Below, piece by piece: positions 8,749 through 19,674 of a stretch of DNA of 64,000 nt (positions within the stretch are counted from its first letter, which is position 1; each line of letters opens with the position of its first letter). Made by a program: the position numbers and the translations under genes. The notes below the pieces were generated by a model. It had not been told where the DNA came from. It did not search any database and saw only the letters and a list, made by a program, of their open reading frames with translations. Source of the stretch: Morchella semilibera (lineage: Eukaryota; Ascomycota; Pezizomycetes; Pezizales; Morchellaceae); the NCBI GenBank assembly GCA_009192285.1, contig CM018603.1, forward strand, positions 1,961,802-2,025,801. Direction: 5' to 3'.

Positions 8749-11700
8749 ATGTTGTCACTGACAGAGGAAAAAACCAAAAAAAATATAAAAAGAAAAAGAC
8801 CGGAAGAGGGGGCGTCCTCTCCGATAAAAAAACAACGACTTTTCGACGAGCCTATTCATGGGTCTCGTCCTATCGGTAAATTTCTTATTGGGTTTTTAGA
8901 TTTTTTATTTCCTTGTCGGGTATTATTGGATACTGGGGCAACAGGTCCGGTTATTTCTGCTTCGTTTGTTTCTGCGTTTTCTGTCCCAAAGGTGAAAAGA
9001 GACGTCCCGGCCAAGGTTATGGGATTTACTGGCGAAGTTATGGAAGGCACGGGACAAGCCTTTACTGTAATGTTGAATATTATTTCTAGGGGGCATAAGT
9101 CCGAGCTCTCCTTCGAGATAGCACCACTACCAAGCGGCATCGACGCTATTTTACCAGCATGGTGGCTACAGGAGCATAAGCCGGCTATTGCCCCAAATGG
9201 GGAAGTAACCTTTCATGGGGAATTTTGCAAATCCAGATGCTTCACTGACCAGAAAGAAATTTCAGTGGTTCTTGATGACGACGTACTGGATGATCCGGAG
9301 GCACTATTCATCGGCTCAATATCAGTGGACACGGGGGAAATTGACTTGAAAACAGTCATCCCGGAGCAGTACCACCCAAAGCTCCAGGTCTTCCTGCAAT
9401 CCGAAGCCGACAAGCTACCACCTCACCGCGCCTCCGATCACAGTATTGATCTCGAACCTGGTCAGCAGCCTCCATGGGGACCTATCTACTCCCTCTCCGA
9501 GGTCGAATTAAAAGTTCTCAGGGAATATCTGGATAAGATGATACGGCTGGGTAAGATCAGACCTAGCAAGTCCCCTGCGGGAGCCCCCATTTTGTTTGTG
9601 AAAAAGAAGGACGGTAGTCTACGGCTGTGTGTGGATTACCGGGGCCTCAACCGCGTTACCATCAAGAATCGGTACACCCTTCCGCTAGGAGAAGAGCTGA
9701 GGGACCGGATTTCTGGCGCGCGGATATTTTCCAAGATCGACCTCAAGGAGGGATATAACCTTGTCCGGATTAAGCAAGGCGACGAGTGGAAAACGGCGTT
9801 CCGAACGAGATACGGACACTACGAGTACCTGGTTATGCCATTTGGGCTAACCAACGCGCCAGCAACTTTTCAGGCCATGATGAATGAGATCCTCAGAGAA
9901 TTCCTCGATCAAGGGGTGGTAGTATACCTCGATGACATCCTAATCTACAGCAAGGATGAAGCGGAGCATGAGGACCTGGTTAACAAGGTTCTGGACAAGC
10001 TCATCGAGAATAATCTAGTTGCCAACCCGAAGAAATCCTTTTTCCATCAGAAGGTTATCGATTTCCTAGGATTCGTACTAAGTGCCGAAGGGGTATCTAT
10101 GTCAACGGACAAGGTAGAAGAGATTTTGAAGTGGGAATCGCCGAGGACTGTCAAGGACGTCCAAGTTTTTATGGGATTCGCCAATTTTTACCGGAGGTTT
10201 ATACGTAACTATTCCGGGGTCTGTAGTCCCATCACTGACTGTCTAAGAGGCGATACTAAGAACTTCTCCTGGACTAGCGCCGCCGAAGCAGCTTTTTTGA
10301 AGCTCAAAATCCTCTTCACGACTGCTCCGATCCTGGTTCACTTTTCACCGGAACGGCAGACAATCGTGGAAACGGACGCTAGCGACTTTGCGTTAGGAGC
10401 CGTCTTGTCCCAAGTAGTGGATGGAAAACTCCACCCAGTGGCCTTTTACTCTCGCAAGCTCAATCCGGCCGAACTTAATTACGATGTCTGGGATAAAGAA
10501 ATGCTCGGTATAGTGTCAGCCTTCAAGCAATGGCGACACTACCTCGAAGGACCCAAATTTACAGTCTTAGTCTATACGGATCATCAGAACCTCCAGTACT
10601 TCGACACCACCAAGGTCCTTAACCGACGACAGGCACGATGGGCCCAGATTCTTGCAGAGTTTGACTTTAAAATTATTTACAGGCCAGGTACAAAAAATGG
10701 GAAGGCAGACGCATTGTCAAGACGTCCGGAGTACCGACGTGAAGGGGGGGGCGCGCAGGTAGTCGAGAGGTTGCTTAAGCCAGGACAGTTGGTAGGGACG
10801 GATGAGTATATATTTTCTGTGGCTTCGCTCGCCAGCAAGGAAGTGGTAGACTGGTCCAAGGATTTCCTGGAACTGGTTAAGGAGACATCGTTGCAGGACG
10901 AGGTATGGAAGGAATTGAAGGGAAAGGGAGAAGCGGGGAAGTCAAAGGAGTTTACGGTCAAGGAGGGGCTGCTTTTCTTTAAAAACCGACTATATATACC
11001 CGACAGCAACGCGTTGAAAATCCGAATTGCACAATCAGAACACGATTCAAAGGTGGCAGGACACTTCGGCCAGGATAAGACATTAGAGTTGGTTACACGC
11101 AACTTCTATTGGCCAAAGATGAACGAATGGATAGACGACTACGTACGTTCTTGCGACGATTGCCAGCGAAATAAACCAAGCCGGCATCGCAAATACGGAA
11201 CGTTACTTCCTCTTGAAACACCCCACACGGTGTGGTCGTCAATATCAATGGATTTCATCGTTCAGCTACCGGAATCAAAAGGTTATACGCAGATATGGGT
11301 AATAGTGGACAGGTTCTCAAAGATGGCTCATTTTGTTCCTCTCCAAGGCACCGCTTCCTCTCAGGATCTCGCGAAAGTATTCCTGGCTCAAATCTGGCGC
11401 ATACATGGGCTTCCGCTAGACATAGTTTCTGACCGAGACGCCAAATTTACTTCAAGCTTTTGGGCATCTCTCATGAAACTGTTGGACATTAAGCTCCGTA
11501 TGAGTACCGCTTTCCACCCACAAACCGACGGCCAAACTGAACGGGTCAACCAAACCTTGGAGCACTATCTTCGGGCATTCTGCAACTACGAGCAGAATGA
11601 TTGGGCAGAACTGCTCCCATTAGCCGAGTACGCTTATAATAATTCGGTTACATCTGCAACGGGGCAATCACCTTTCTATACCAATTATGGGTATAACCCC

Positions 11701-12324
11701 CGAACGAGTTGGCCAACGGAGAACGAAGTAGTCAACCCTACGAGCGACCTCTATGCCCACTTCATTCGAGGAGTGCATGACTCCGCTCATCAAAGGTTAG
11801 CCGCCGCCAGGGAAAGAATGGGAAAATACTATGACCAGAAAAGAGAGACACCCCCAGCGTTCAGGATCGGAGATCAGGTCATGCTCAACGCCGCTAACCT
11901 CAAGACTCGTCGGACGACAAAGAAACTCGATCATAAGAAAATGGGACCGTTTGTGATAAAACGACTCGCCGGGAAACGCGCTTGCGAACTAGACCTTCCC
12001 CCTCAGATGAAGGTCCACCCCGTGTTCCACGTCGAACTATTGGAACCCTACCGGGTCAGCGCGATCCCAGGGCGAGAACAACGGCCCCCTACTCCCGACG
12101 AAGTCGATAATGAAGGCGAAAAACTGTACGAGGTTGAGCGTATTATTGGAAGTAGGAAGAGCAGGAAGGGAGTAGTAGAGTATCTGGTGAAGTGGCGGGG
12201 TTACCCGGTGGGGGAAAGCACATACCAAGTCATCGATGCTATGGATGAGGAGGTACTGTCGCTTGTCCGCGAATTCCACCGAAAAAACCCCAAGGCCACG
12301 AAGGACCAACGCCTGAGACTGTAG
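8749..12324 (+). CDS. Pol polyprotein of chromovirus A
   Basis: 1191 residues from the first in-frame ATG; translation probably arrives from gag by frameshift, adding residues encoded from 8701. Domains in order: basic NLS-like stretch; aspartic protease with LLDTGATG at residues 59-66; reverse transcriptase with KIDLKEGYN and the YLDD box near residue 393; RNase H with VETDASDFALG; integrase with an HHCC zinc-binding region near residue 765 (CDDCQRN), then catalytic Asp in SMDFIV, Asp in VSDRDAKF and Glu in DGQTERVNQ; and a C-terminal chromodomain at about 1127-1180 (YEVERIIGSR, YLVKWRGYP). The chromodomain is known to steer such integrases to marked chromatin. Length and motifs are complete, with no stops or shifts, so this copy could be active. 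Confidence 0.95.
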   Translation: MLSLTEEKTKKNIKRKRPEEGASSPIKKQRLFDEPIHGSRPIGKFLIGFLDFLFPCRVLLDTGATGPVISASFVSAFSVPKVKRDVPAKVMGFTGEVMEGTGQAFTVMLNIISRGHKSELSFEIAPLPSGIDAILPAWWLQEHKPAIAPNGEVTFHGEFCKSRCFTDQKEISVVLDDDVLDDPEALFIGSISVDTGEIDLKTVIPEQYHPKLQVFLQSEADKLPPHRASDHSIDLEPGQQPPWGPIYSLSEVELKVLREYLDKMIRLGKIRPSKSPAGAPILFVKKKDGSLRLCVDYRGLNRVTIKNRYTLPLGEELRDRISGARIFSKIDLKEGYNLVRIKQGDEWKTAFRTRYGHYEYLVMPFGLTNAPATFQAMMNEILREFLDQGVVVYLDDILIYSKDEAEHEDLVNKVLDKLIENNLVANPKKSFFHQKVIDFLGFVLSAEGVSMSTDKVEEILKWESPRTVKDVQVFMGFANFYRRFIRNYSGVCSPITDCLRGDTKNFSWTSAAEAAFLKLKILFTTAPILVHFSPERQTIVETDASDFALGAVLSQVVDGKLHPVAFYSRKLNPAELNYDVWDKEMLGIVSAFKQWRHYLEGPKFTVLVYTDHQNLQYFDTTKVLNRRQARWAQILAEFDFKIIYRPGTKNGKADALSRRPEYRREGGGAQVVERLLKPGQLVGTDEYIFSVASLASKEVVDWSKDFLELVKETSLQDEVWKELKGKGEAGKSKEFTVKEGLLFFKNRLYIPDSNALKIRIAQSEHDSKVAGHFGQDKTLELVTRNFYWPKMNEWIDDYVRSCDDCQRNKPSRHRKYGTLLPLETPHTVWSSISMDFIVQLPESKGYTQIWVIVDRFSKMAHFVPLQGTASSQDLAKVFLAQIWRIHGLPLDIVSDRDAKFTSSFWASLMKLLDIKLRMSTAFHPQTDGQTERVNQTLEHYLRAFCNYEQNDWAELLPLAEYAYNNSVTSATGQSPFYTNYGYNPRTSWPTENEVVNPTSDLYAHFIRGVHDSAHQRLAAARERMGKYYDQKRETPPAFRIGDQVMLNAANLKTRRTTKKLDHKKMGPFVIKRLAGKRACELDLPPQMKVHPVFHVELLEPYRVSAIPGREQRPPTPDEVDNEGEKLYEVERIIGSRKSRKGVVEYLVKWRGYPVGESTYQVIDAMDEEVLSLVREFHRKNPKATKDQRLRL

Positions 12325-12436
12325 AGGTACCCTCAGTGGCTAAGTCCTTCCCCTCCACAGACATCACGGATGATATGTGGAGAAGGTTTACTGGAACCAC
12401 AGTCGGTCAGAAGATGTCCTGAGGACAGAACACCCT

Positions 12437-12450
12437 GAGAGGGGGGTAAG
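12437..12450 (+). promoter_or_regulatory. Polypurine tract of element A
   Basis: GAGAGGGGGGTAAG lies one base before the 3' LTR. Such purine runs resist RNase H and prime plus-strand DNA synthesis in LTR elements. Confidence 0.75.
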
Positions 12451-12451
12451 C

Positions 12452-13457
12452 TGTTACGGGCATGAGAAAAGGAACCCGAAGACTGAAAGAGGAGGACCCT
12501 CCCACGCTACTACGCTGCTAAAAGTCTCTATGTTCCACTGGGCGCGCCAAAGAGGCACGGTGTTGCCAGTATGGAGCCCAGTGCGGAGTTGCAGAATCCC
12601 TAGTTAACGAACCTGTTTTCGACCCCTGAAATAACCCCCGGAGCGTCAAAGCGCCAGCTCAGTCGCTCAGGATACCGGTGGGTATATGAGGGGACAACAG
12701 TGCGAGTTTGGAGTCAATCGGACCATATTTGATCGAATGGCAAAGGTCGTAAGAAAGCTCACACTGGTGGCGCCTCAGGGGAAGGTAAGACTACCCGACC
12801 CCTCCGGTACCGATCGTTAGCAATCCTAATGTTGAGCTATGCTCCTTGGTGATAGGTAACGATGTCGGAAAAGAGTTGGCGAGCGGAGTCGAGCCCGGTA
12901 CCGGGATGTTATCAGGTAGGCTAACTTCGAAGACTCCTCATGATCACTGGTGAAGGCTGAGTGCATGCAGCGACGGGTTGTTATCTATTAAGGGAATAGG
13001 GCGTGAGGGATTTCTGGGATTAGAGATCAGGGGTATTTTAGATGGTGGGATAGATTTGGCGTTTGGTTGTCTTGGCGTATTTTCAGGGTCTTCGGGGTTT
13101 CGCACTGGATGTTTGTAGTTGTAATGTTTAGTCCGCGTGACATTTGCGCGGGATATAAATACTGTGTCATTCTCCTACTTTGTTGAAATCATCAGCGACG
13201 AAGAAAGAGTCTTATCGATATAATCACTATTACTTTACGCTTTATACTTTATCTCTCAAGTGACTTGGAAACTCCACCTCGAACCATCTTCGTATTTCAG
13301 GACCATTTTGCATACTGAGAGGACTAGCATCGAGCGCTCGAGACTCTAGGCAGATTAAGACTGAGGAGACCTTGTTCCTTACTGCCTTTGCGGTTAGCGT
13401 TTCAAACTCTAAGCTCTTTACTTGACTACTCGGGTTGCTTGGTGTGACACCCTAATA
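12452..13457 (+). repeat. 3' LTR of element A
   Basis: 1006 bp, TGTTACGGG to CCCTAATA, followed by the target duplication GTATG at 13458-13462. By eye it is identical to the 5' LTR except for G instead of A near 13392. Confidence 0.95.
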
Positions 13458-13462
13458 GTATG

Positions 13463-14553
13463 GTGCACTTATGCGTTACACATACTATGAACTTGGAGGC
13501 ACGCTCGCGCATAGTGACTCTTATTGGTATCTTCATATTATTGCATAAGCCTAGGACTAGGTGACCATGGCCGAATTTTATCTCGGCCGCTTCGGATAGA
13601 AAGACGTCATTACCGATCAACATGTTACATCCTAGATCGTTAAAGACGTGGTATGCGATCCTGAGCTTGCTCAGGGTGTTGCCGTTGCTAAGAAAGTACG
13701 TGGGTATCAACGCTAGCTTGTCCACCATGACTGATCCTACCCCGATACCGTGAACAATCCTTGGTGATCTCAGGGGTATTATTTGGGCATCGGGCACGTT
13801 GGCTTGTAGGAATTCGGCGTCTATGGCTGAATTCCCGATGCCGGTATCTGCTACTACCTCGTTGGTGTCTCCTGTTTCTGGGTTGAAAGTAATGTTCAAG
13901 GTCATGTATTGGTAGTCTAATATTCTATCTTCGGGGTCTGAAGCGTACGTAGCGTTTGATTCCACGATAGTTTTTGAGGCTTGAGGTGATTTAGAGTCTC
14001 TATGATATTGATTTGCGTCCTTCAGATGTCGAAAGAGGGCGTTCTTTGACTTAAACTCCAAGTTGCATTTTCCGCAGGCATACCAGTGTACTGTTGTACA
14101 TGGTAGCTGTGAAGGTGCTCTTTCTTCCAGTGGGACTGGGGCCCAAAACCCAGGAACCAGGTTTCCCGTCCTTGTGGATTCCTGGGGAGCAGCTGCTAGT
14201 AGTCCTACTGCGGCGTCTAATGTTCTAGGTAGGGGACTGGGAGGAGGTTCTATTCTCCTTACGAACCCTTGTTGTTCCTCTGGAGTGACTTTACGCTCGA
14301 ACGCGAAGTGCGCATGCATTACTCTCTCGTAGTACTCTTCATAGTCGCTTATGGCATCTTGTTCTTCGAAGTCAGAGGAGTTGTCGTCGTTGGGGTCCGC
14401 GTAGTATGCGCGGATGCTCTTTTCTGGGAGTTTAGAATTCCTCATCTTGCATTCGTTGTCCCAATGTTCTCCATCTCCGCAAGCCTGGAAGTTCCTGCAC
14501 TTCCTAATGCGTTTGAAGGCTCTCCCGGGTTCTCTAGGTCTTTCTCTTCTCAC
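13463..14553 (-). pseudogene. Element H: zinc finger and aspartic protease region
   Basis: An open minus-strand frame of about 360 residues. Near its N-terminus is a degenerate Cys/His knuckle (CRNFQACGDGEHWDNEC), with an acidic stretch after it. In the middle is a C2H2-like finger (CGKCNLEF, then FRHLKDANQYH). The C-terminal half is a retropepsin-type protease with catalytic VVADTGIGNSAID. It is the gag-end/protease part of H, whose frame resumes at 5812 after element A is removed. The extra C2H2 finger between knuckle and protease is unusual for a gypsy polyprotein. The upstream gag region carries stops, so the element is dead. Confidence 0.75.
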
Positions 14554-17029
14554 TATGGCGTTATTGTCTGAGGGCCCCAGCTGGGAGCTGTTGTTTGGAT
14601 ACGTGATAGCTTTTGGTGGAGGCCTGAGGGTAGTCTTTTGATTTTCGGAGAACGTGTTCTACGGTCTTCTTTGGGAGCGGTCGGATCCACCTGAATGTGC
14701 TAGGTAGGATGCATGAACCGCTCCTTGTAGCTTCTGAACCTCGTTCCTATAATCTTGGACCTTGTTTGTCCCATCGTCTTTGATCTTCATTTCCATCATT
14801 GCGTAGAGTTCGTGAGCTCGAAATAATCCTCTGTAGATATACTCTACTTGCATGTCTTCGTCCGTTACTCCAGCAATTCGAAGTAATCGAATTTTGCGCG
14901 TAACCTAGTCGGAAGCGGATCTATTCTAATTGTAGGTGAATATCTCCTTTTGAGCTTCGACTTCCAGTAGGGCTCTCTTGGGCAAGAAATCCCGTCGTAT
15001 CTTAGTTACTCAGCAAATAGAAGTGAGAGCCATCTCATCTGTATCCGCTTTTGAGAGCCCGTAATACCAATCCGTTGCGATGGGGCTTGAGATACAGCGC
15101 CTAAGTAATGGTAAGGTACGTGCTTCTCCATAGAGGCTGACGCTATCTTCTATGGCATCTATGAAGCGTTGAGCTGCATCTGCGTCTGGTATGGATGAGG
15201 GGTCGAATTTTCCAATATTTTCGGGTTTGATGGCGCCCCCTTGGTGCTGGGTGTGCTCGGTTTTGCCTTCCCGTGTCTTGAGAACTTCCCCTATAGTGCT
15301 GCTTAATGCGGTGGTGGCTTGTATTGCTTTCATGGCTACCTTTCTATCCTCTGCAGCACTGGCTATAAGGGCTTGGACTCAAGTAGGGGTATTCGAGTCT
15401 ATTGGGGAAGGAGAACTTCTTTTGGGATGTTTGGAGGATAAGGGGGCTATGTATTCTTCTTCCTCTTCTGAGTGTTCTGACATGTCTGCGAGAGGATATG
15501 ATTTATTTGCTTTATAGAGTAGGGGTTTATGTGCAGAACGTTCAGATAGACGATAAGGGTGAGATATATGGGAAGGGGTTTGGATTGTATCCTGATGATG
15601 AGTGACACCACCGGATTTTGTGAGATGAGAAACACCTCGCTCCTGAGGAACAGGAGCCTTCTGAGAAACAGGAGAATAATTTGCTGGTTCTTTCTCTGAA
15701 GATGATGAACAATTTGAGAGTTCGGAAGACTGATCAATGTCCAGAGTGGGGGTTCTTTTCTTTCTAGGTATCAATGGCTCGGATAAAATTGGATTGGATT
15801 AATTCTAGTTCTTGAACTTGTAGAGTTGGGCTCCATCCTCCTGATCTAGTGGTCTTGCCTACTCTGGAGTTGAGAACATCTAGTCCCGAGGGGAAAAAGG
15901 AGTGAATAGAGGAAACGTAAGGGAGAATAAAGTCTGGGATAGGGGAAGATAACGAAGAGTAGTGATTTTCGATTTGGATAAAATAGCCTCTGAATAGATA
16001 CAGTTGGAACGAGATGACCAGCCAGTTTTAATGCCTCCTATTGTATCTGAATGAATTGGATCTGGTGATGCATTCCGCAAGAGTTATAGGTCTTGGTCTG
16101 CTGCCGGATTGAGTTCTCCTTTCCGTTCTGTTGGGTGAACTGGTAATGCGTTCCTCTAGCCTCCTAAAATCGCCTCGAAACTCAAAGGAGCCGACCGAAG
16201 GAGCTCTGGAAGGTGCCCTTATTGTGCTGGCTTCGGATGGGGTTTGAGGGCTAGTATGGGCTTGCTGAGTTGGCCAAGATCTCGGGGGAGGGAGAGTAGA
16301 ATTGTTGCTCTCTCGGTACAAATCTGGCAGGGTAGCGGAATCTTGGTAGATGTCTTGATGGATGGGGTTCAGATAGGGATAGGTTGCTTGGTTATCGTGA
16401 GGAGAGTTACCCCTCTCGTTGATAAGTTGCTCGGGGTTCGATTCCGCGTAGGGGGCGATTCTGTTCTGCCCGGCGGTAGATGGTTGATGGTGGTTGTGGT
16501 AGAAGTTCTCTTCACTAGAGTTATAGTGAAGAGGAGTGGATAGGCCCGATGCAGGGCTGGGGGTAGGAGCTGGAGCAGTGATTGCGTGTGATGATTGAGG
16601 TTGCTCAGAAAGAGCTTCAAATGCGGCAGCGCCCACAGAGATGATGGCTTGATGCCTGGAGTTGAGGTATTGTGAATTTCTTGGTGCGAGGAGATTATGT
16701 GCAGCGGCGTTTGCAAGTGCTGCTCGTCTGGCTTCCCTATTCCTTCTTCCTGGGTTTCTGTGATTCCAGCGGAGATTATTGTCCATGTAGAATTTATAGC
16801 AGGTATTTCAGATGCTAGATGAGCAATTGGATTGGCTGGGATAGCAGGGTGATGAATTGGTGAATAGGATGAGGGAATTTGGTTGGTTTCGTTTGCGATA
16901 GTAGATGAACGAGAAGAAAACTTTTCCCGAAGAAAAAAAACTTCGCTTAGGTGTGGTGATTACAGCAGGGTAACCTGGTCGCGATGAAGAAGCTCGATTC
17001 GCGTATTGAACTGAACGTGTTGCTACCAA
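14554..17029 (-). pseudogene. Element H gag region, multiply interrupted
   Basis: Minus-strand pieces in order: 17029-16808, 16786-16028 (253 codons, Ser/Pro/Asn-rich, start MDNNLRWNHRNPGRR), 15774-15379 (Ser/Glu-rich), 15333-15010 (capsid-like, with a DADAAQRFIDAIEDSV motif) and 14853-14659 (coil). The 15774-15333 pieces are in one frame separated by a single TGA, and further stops TGA, TAG, TAG occur between 15010 and 14860. The reading resembles a long fungal gypsy Gag with a disordered N-terminal half. No LTR of H could be recognised upstream, so the 5' border at about 17.03 kb is uncertain. Confidence 0.55.
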
Positions 17030-17095
17030 TTACTGTGCGGATTATTTATGCAAAGTGATTTTGATTATGATGCATCAGATGCTTTTCTATTCATG

Positions 17096-17152
17096 AAGCC
17101 CCGAGGGCTTTTATCGTCTCTCCCCGGCGGGCATAGGTGGCTATGCGAGGAG
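17096..17152. other. Two stable hairpins upstream of LINE1
   Basis: AAGCCC-CGA-GGGCTT (17096-17110) and GCATAG-GTGG-CTATGC (17131-17146) are perfect stem-loops. CTCC/GGAG can close the second further out. They sit about 60-110 bp before the first LINE1 ORF, where a LINE 5' end would lie. Their role is unknown. Confidence 0.4.
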
Positions 17153-17204
17153 TGTCCACATCTCTTATCGAGCGCTACGCCACATGAGCTCTACCATATA
17201 AAGT

Positions 17205-18265
17205 ATGCTAACTAGGCATAACAGTCAGCTGTCAGATTTTGAACACACTGATGAAAATGGGAACAGACGCCGGCTTACCTTCGCCGAAACCGCCCGCATC
17301 CCTGGCCCCCATTCTCAAGCCCCCCCACCAGCCGGCTCTCGAAAGCAGAAGAGTCCTGCCCCCCCCGCTAATGCCTCCCAATCCCGAACCAAGACCCTCC
17401 TCCAAACACAGCGCAGATCCTTTGCAACCAGAGAAACTCCAGCTCCGTTTGAAGAACGTTCCAAACTCGAAGCCACCCTCCCAGCTCAGCTAGGAAGAGT
17501 CCTCAGCGAAGGTGGTCTTACCTTCCCCCCCACACCCAGATCAGAGTTTCCATTAATGACAAGGGCACGGTTACCTGCGTCGCCTCCCCCGAAACACTCA
17601 ACACCCGCCTCCAACCCTTCTTCCCTCGCTTCCAGGAAATTCTCAACTTGGCATGCAAAACCGACACCAACCCGCTAACCGAACTCAGGCTCGCGCCGAC
17701 CAATACTGATATCATTATTCATTCTATTCCTCTTTTTCCCTTCGAAAATGACGATATGCTCACCCCGGTACTGCACGAGAATATTTTATTCACCAATAAC
17801 GCCAGAATTACCAAAGCTCACTTCCTCACCAAACTCGAACTGAGACAAGGAAAGAATACCACCTCCGTTGTTGTCACAGTACCCCAAGATGGTGCCACTA
17901 AGTTTGGCTCAACTATTCTCTTCACTCAGCCACGTCGGTGTAATCCAGTATGAAACGCCACTCCCAACACAATTTGCCAGAACTGCTCCCGCCTTGGACA
18001 TGCTATCCAAGGATGCAAGCAAAAATCACCCACTTGCCCACTCTGCACTGGAAATCACACCAGACGTGATCATCGCTGCCCCAATCAGTCCTGCCCCAAG
18101 AACGGTCATCTGAAGTCTCTGGAGTGTGCCTGCACAGCCTTCAACCCAAAGTGTGCCAACTGCGGTGGCCCCCATACAGTCTACAATGCAAGCTGCCCCA
18201 GCACGTCAGCCAAAAACCAAGACGGCAGCAACATCTACTCCCCCCCCCCCGGTTAGCCAACTAAA
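17205..18265 (+). pseudogene. LINE1 ORF1, gag-like with CCHC knuckles
   Basis: The sense strand encodes a Pro/Ser-rich N-terminal part, then a region with LFPFENDDMLTPVLHENI and a VVVTVPQDG segment that matches the fold seen in Tad-type ORF1 proteins. Three Cys/His knuckles follow: CQNCSRLGHAIQGC, CPLCTGNHTRRDHRC and CANCGGPHTVYNASC. Frame changes occur near 17650, and a TGA lies near 17951 between the central domain and the knuckles, so it cannot be translated whole. ORF1 proteins of LINEs bind their RNA. The order of domains and the following endonuclease ORF support the assignment. Confidence 0.7.
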
Positions 18266-18349
18266 TGCATTCCTTCATGCCCCGAATATTTCTCCTGAGA
18301 GCTCCACTGAGGGGGCCATGGAGGAGGTCACTACTGAGACCCTATAATT

Positions 18350-19296
18350 ATGTTTTCCTCATCTCCACTAAGAAATTTGTCACCTTCACGCTCTTTCGCC
18401 TCGTCTATAACAGCGGGCTCCTCTCCTTCGTCTCTTGCAATAATCCAAAACAATTGTGCTAATAGCCACAAAGTGTTTCTGTCACTCTTTTCTTCCTTTT
18501 CGAAAAAGTCATCTCCACATCTGGTGCTGATACTGGAGCCGTATTTGTATAATGGTTCTCCGTTAGCAGCCGCAGGCTATCAGCTTCTCCTTCCACAATG
18601 TGATCCAGGATCGAAAATCCGAGTCGCTACTTATATTCTTTCCGATTTTACAGCGGAAATTTCCTACTATATATATTCGCTAAATTACAGTGAACTTCTT
18701 GCTCTTACACTCTTTTGGCGGAACCCAAGAAGTGATACTCCAACCTCTCTGACAGTGATTAATGCCTATAATAGACATATATCCCCTACAAATCGTTCTG
18801 TACCACCTAATTTATTATTTCCCCCTTCTAATGACCCAGTTGTTATCTACGGGGATATGAATATTCACTCTCGCTACACCGATCCACGCAGAAGCCTTTC
18901 CTCACGTGAGGAGGCTCACTCAAAACCATATTTTGACCTCGCACACCAGAACGGATATCTTCTTCTTAATCATCCTGGTGTTGCCACACGCTTTTCTCCC
19001 AATCCTCTTCAAAGATAAGGCGTTATCGACTTGGCCTTCGCCAATGCCGCTGCCAATGTATTTTCTCCCTCCTGGTCCAACAGTCTCCCTGCCACGGAGT
19101 CCGACCACACCCCCATTAGAATAAAACTCCAGTGGGACTCCTCATAAGAAATATCATCCTCATACAACCGCAACTGGAGAGATGCCCCATGGCCATTAAT
19201 CCAGGACTCGCTCAAAAAAGTAAGACTACTTCTACTATCCGAGTAAGTCGATCTATGGTTCGAAGCTGCTCTCATCAGCAAGCTTGCAGTTGTCTC
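18350..19296 (+). pseudogene. LINE1 ORF2, AP-like endonuclease domain
   Basis: The frame begins with a Ser-rich stretch, then IIQNNCANSHKVFLSL and LVLILEPYL, the opening of the exonuclease/endonuclease/phosphatase fold. VIYGDMNIHS is the catalytic-type GDxN motif and ESDHTPI the terminal SDH motif. In-frame stops TAA lie near 19016 and 19146, and TAA again near 19237. The sequence ends abruptly at 19296 where the large DNA transposon begins. The rest of the ORF (reverse transcriptase) continues at 30962. The endonuclease would nick target DNA for target-primed reverse transcription. Confidence 0.75.
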
Positions 19297-19374
19297 TGGG
19301 CGCATAACCCTCTGCCCTGGCGCATCCCTACGCCCTCAGCGCCAGGAGCGCCCTGGCGCAAACTTTCTGGTTAC

Positions 19375-19512
19375 CCTGCGCCAGGTGCCACCCTGGGAAT
19401 CACTCTGCGCCCGGCTCACTCCTAGGAATCGTTCTGCGCCAGGCGTTATTCCGTGAATTATTCTGCGCCAGGCGCCATTTTCTGGGATATTCTGCGCCAG
19501 GCGCCCTCTTCT
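19375..19512. repeat. 29-bp minisatellite in left terminal zone
   Basis: About five units of roughly 29 bp, each starting CTGCGCCAGGCG or a close variant followed by an AT-richer part such as TTCCGTGAATTATT. Further single GCGCCAGG and CCTGGCGC boxes occur from 19313. Similar boxes (GCCAGGCG, CCAGGCGC) mark the right end at about 29660-29820. Subterminal repeats of this sort are transposase binding sites in CACTA-type elements; that function is inferred. Confidence 0.6.
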
Positions 19513-19674
19513 TTTTCTCCATTCACGCAAGGAGATTTCCCGTGTCCCATACGGTACCTGGCGTCTCAGGAGACTTGGCGATAGCTCCTTTCGCTATCGC
19601 GGGTCCCTGCGGGGTTATAGGTAGCCTATATATCTAACTAAATTCATTCCATGTCCGCAGATCCATTCTAGTAT

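Larger units (their letters stand above)
5813..13457 (+). mobile_element. Complete Ty3/gypsy chromovirus A, TSD GTATG
   Basis: A full 7645-bp LTR retrotransposon: 5' LTR 5813-6818, primer binding site 6820-6830, gag 6884-8704, pol 8749-12324, polypurine tract 12437-12450 and 3' LTR 12452-13457. GTATG flanks both sides (5808-5812, 13458-13462). By eye the LTRs differ at a single base (gcAgtt near 6753 against gcGgtt near 13392), so insertion was recent relative to its neighbours. Both frames are open. The domain order protease, RT, RNase H, integrase, chromodomain defines a chromovirus. It inserted into the old element H. It may still be able to move; that is inference from intact parts. Confidence 0.95.

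Noticed and set aside
17101-17200. tRNA-like or SINE promoter on the minus strand
   Set aside because: A GTGGCGTAGC stretch resembles an A box, but no B box and no cloverleaf could be formed.
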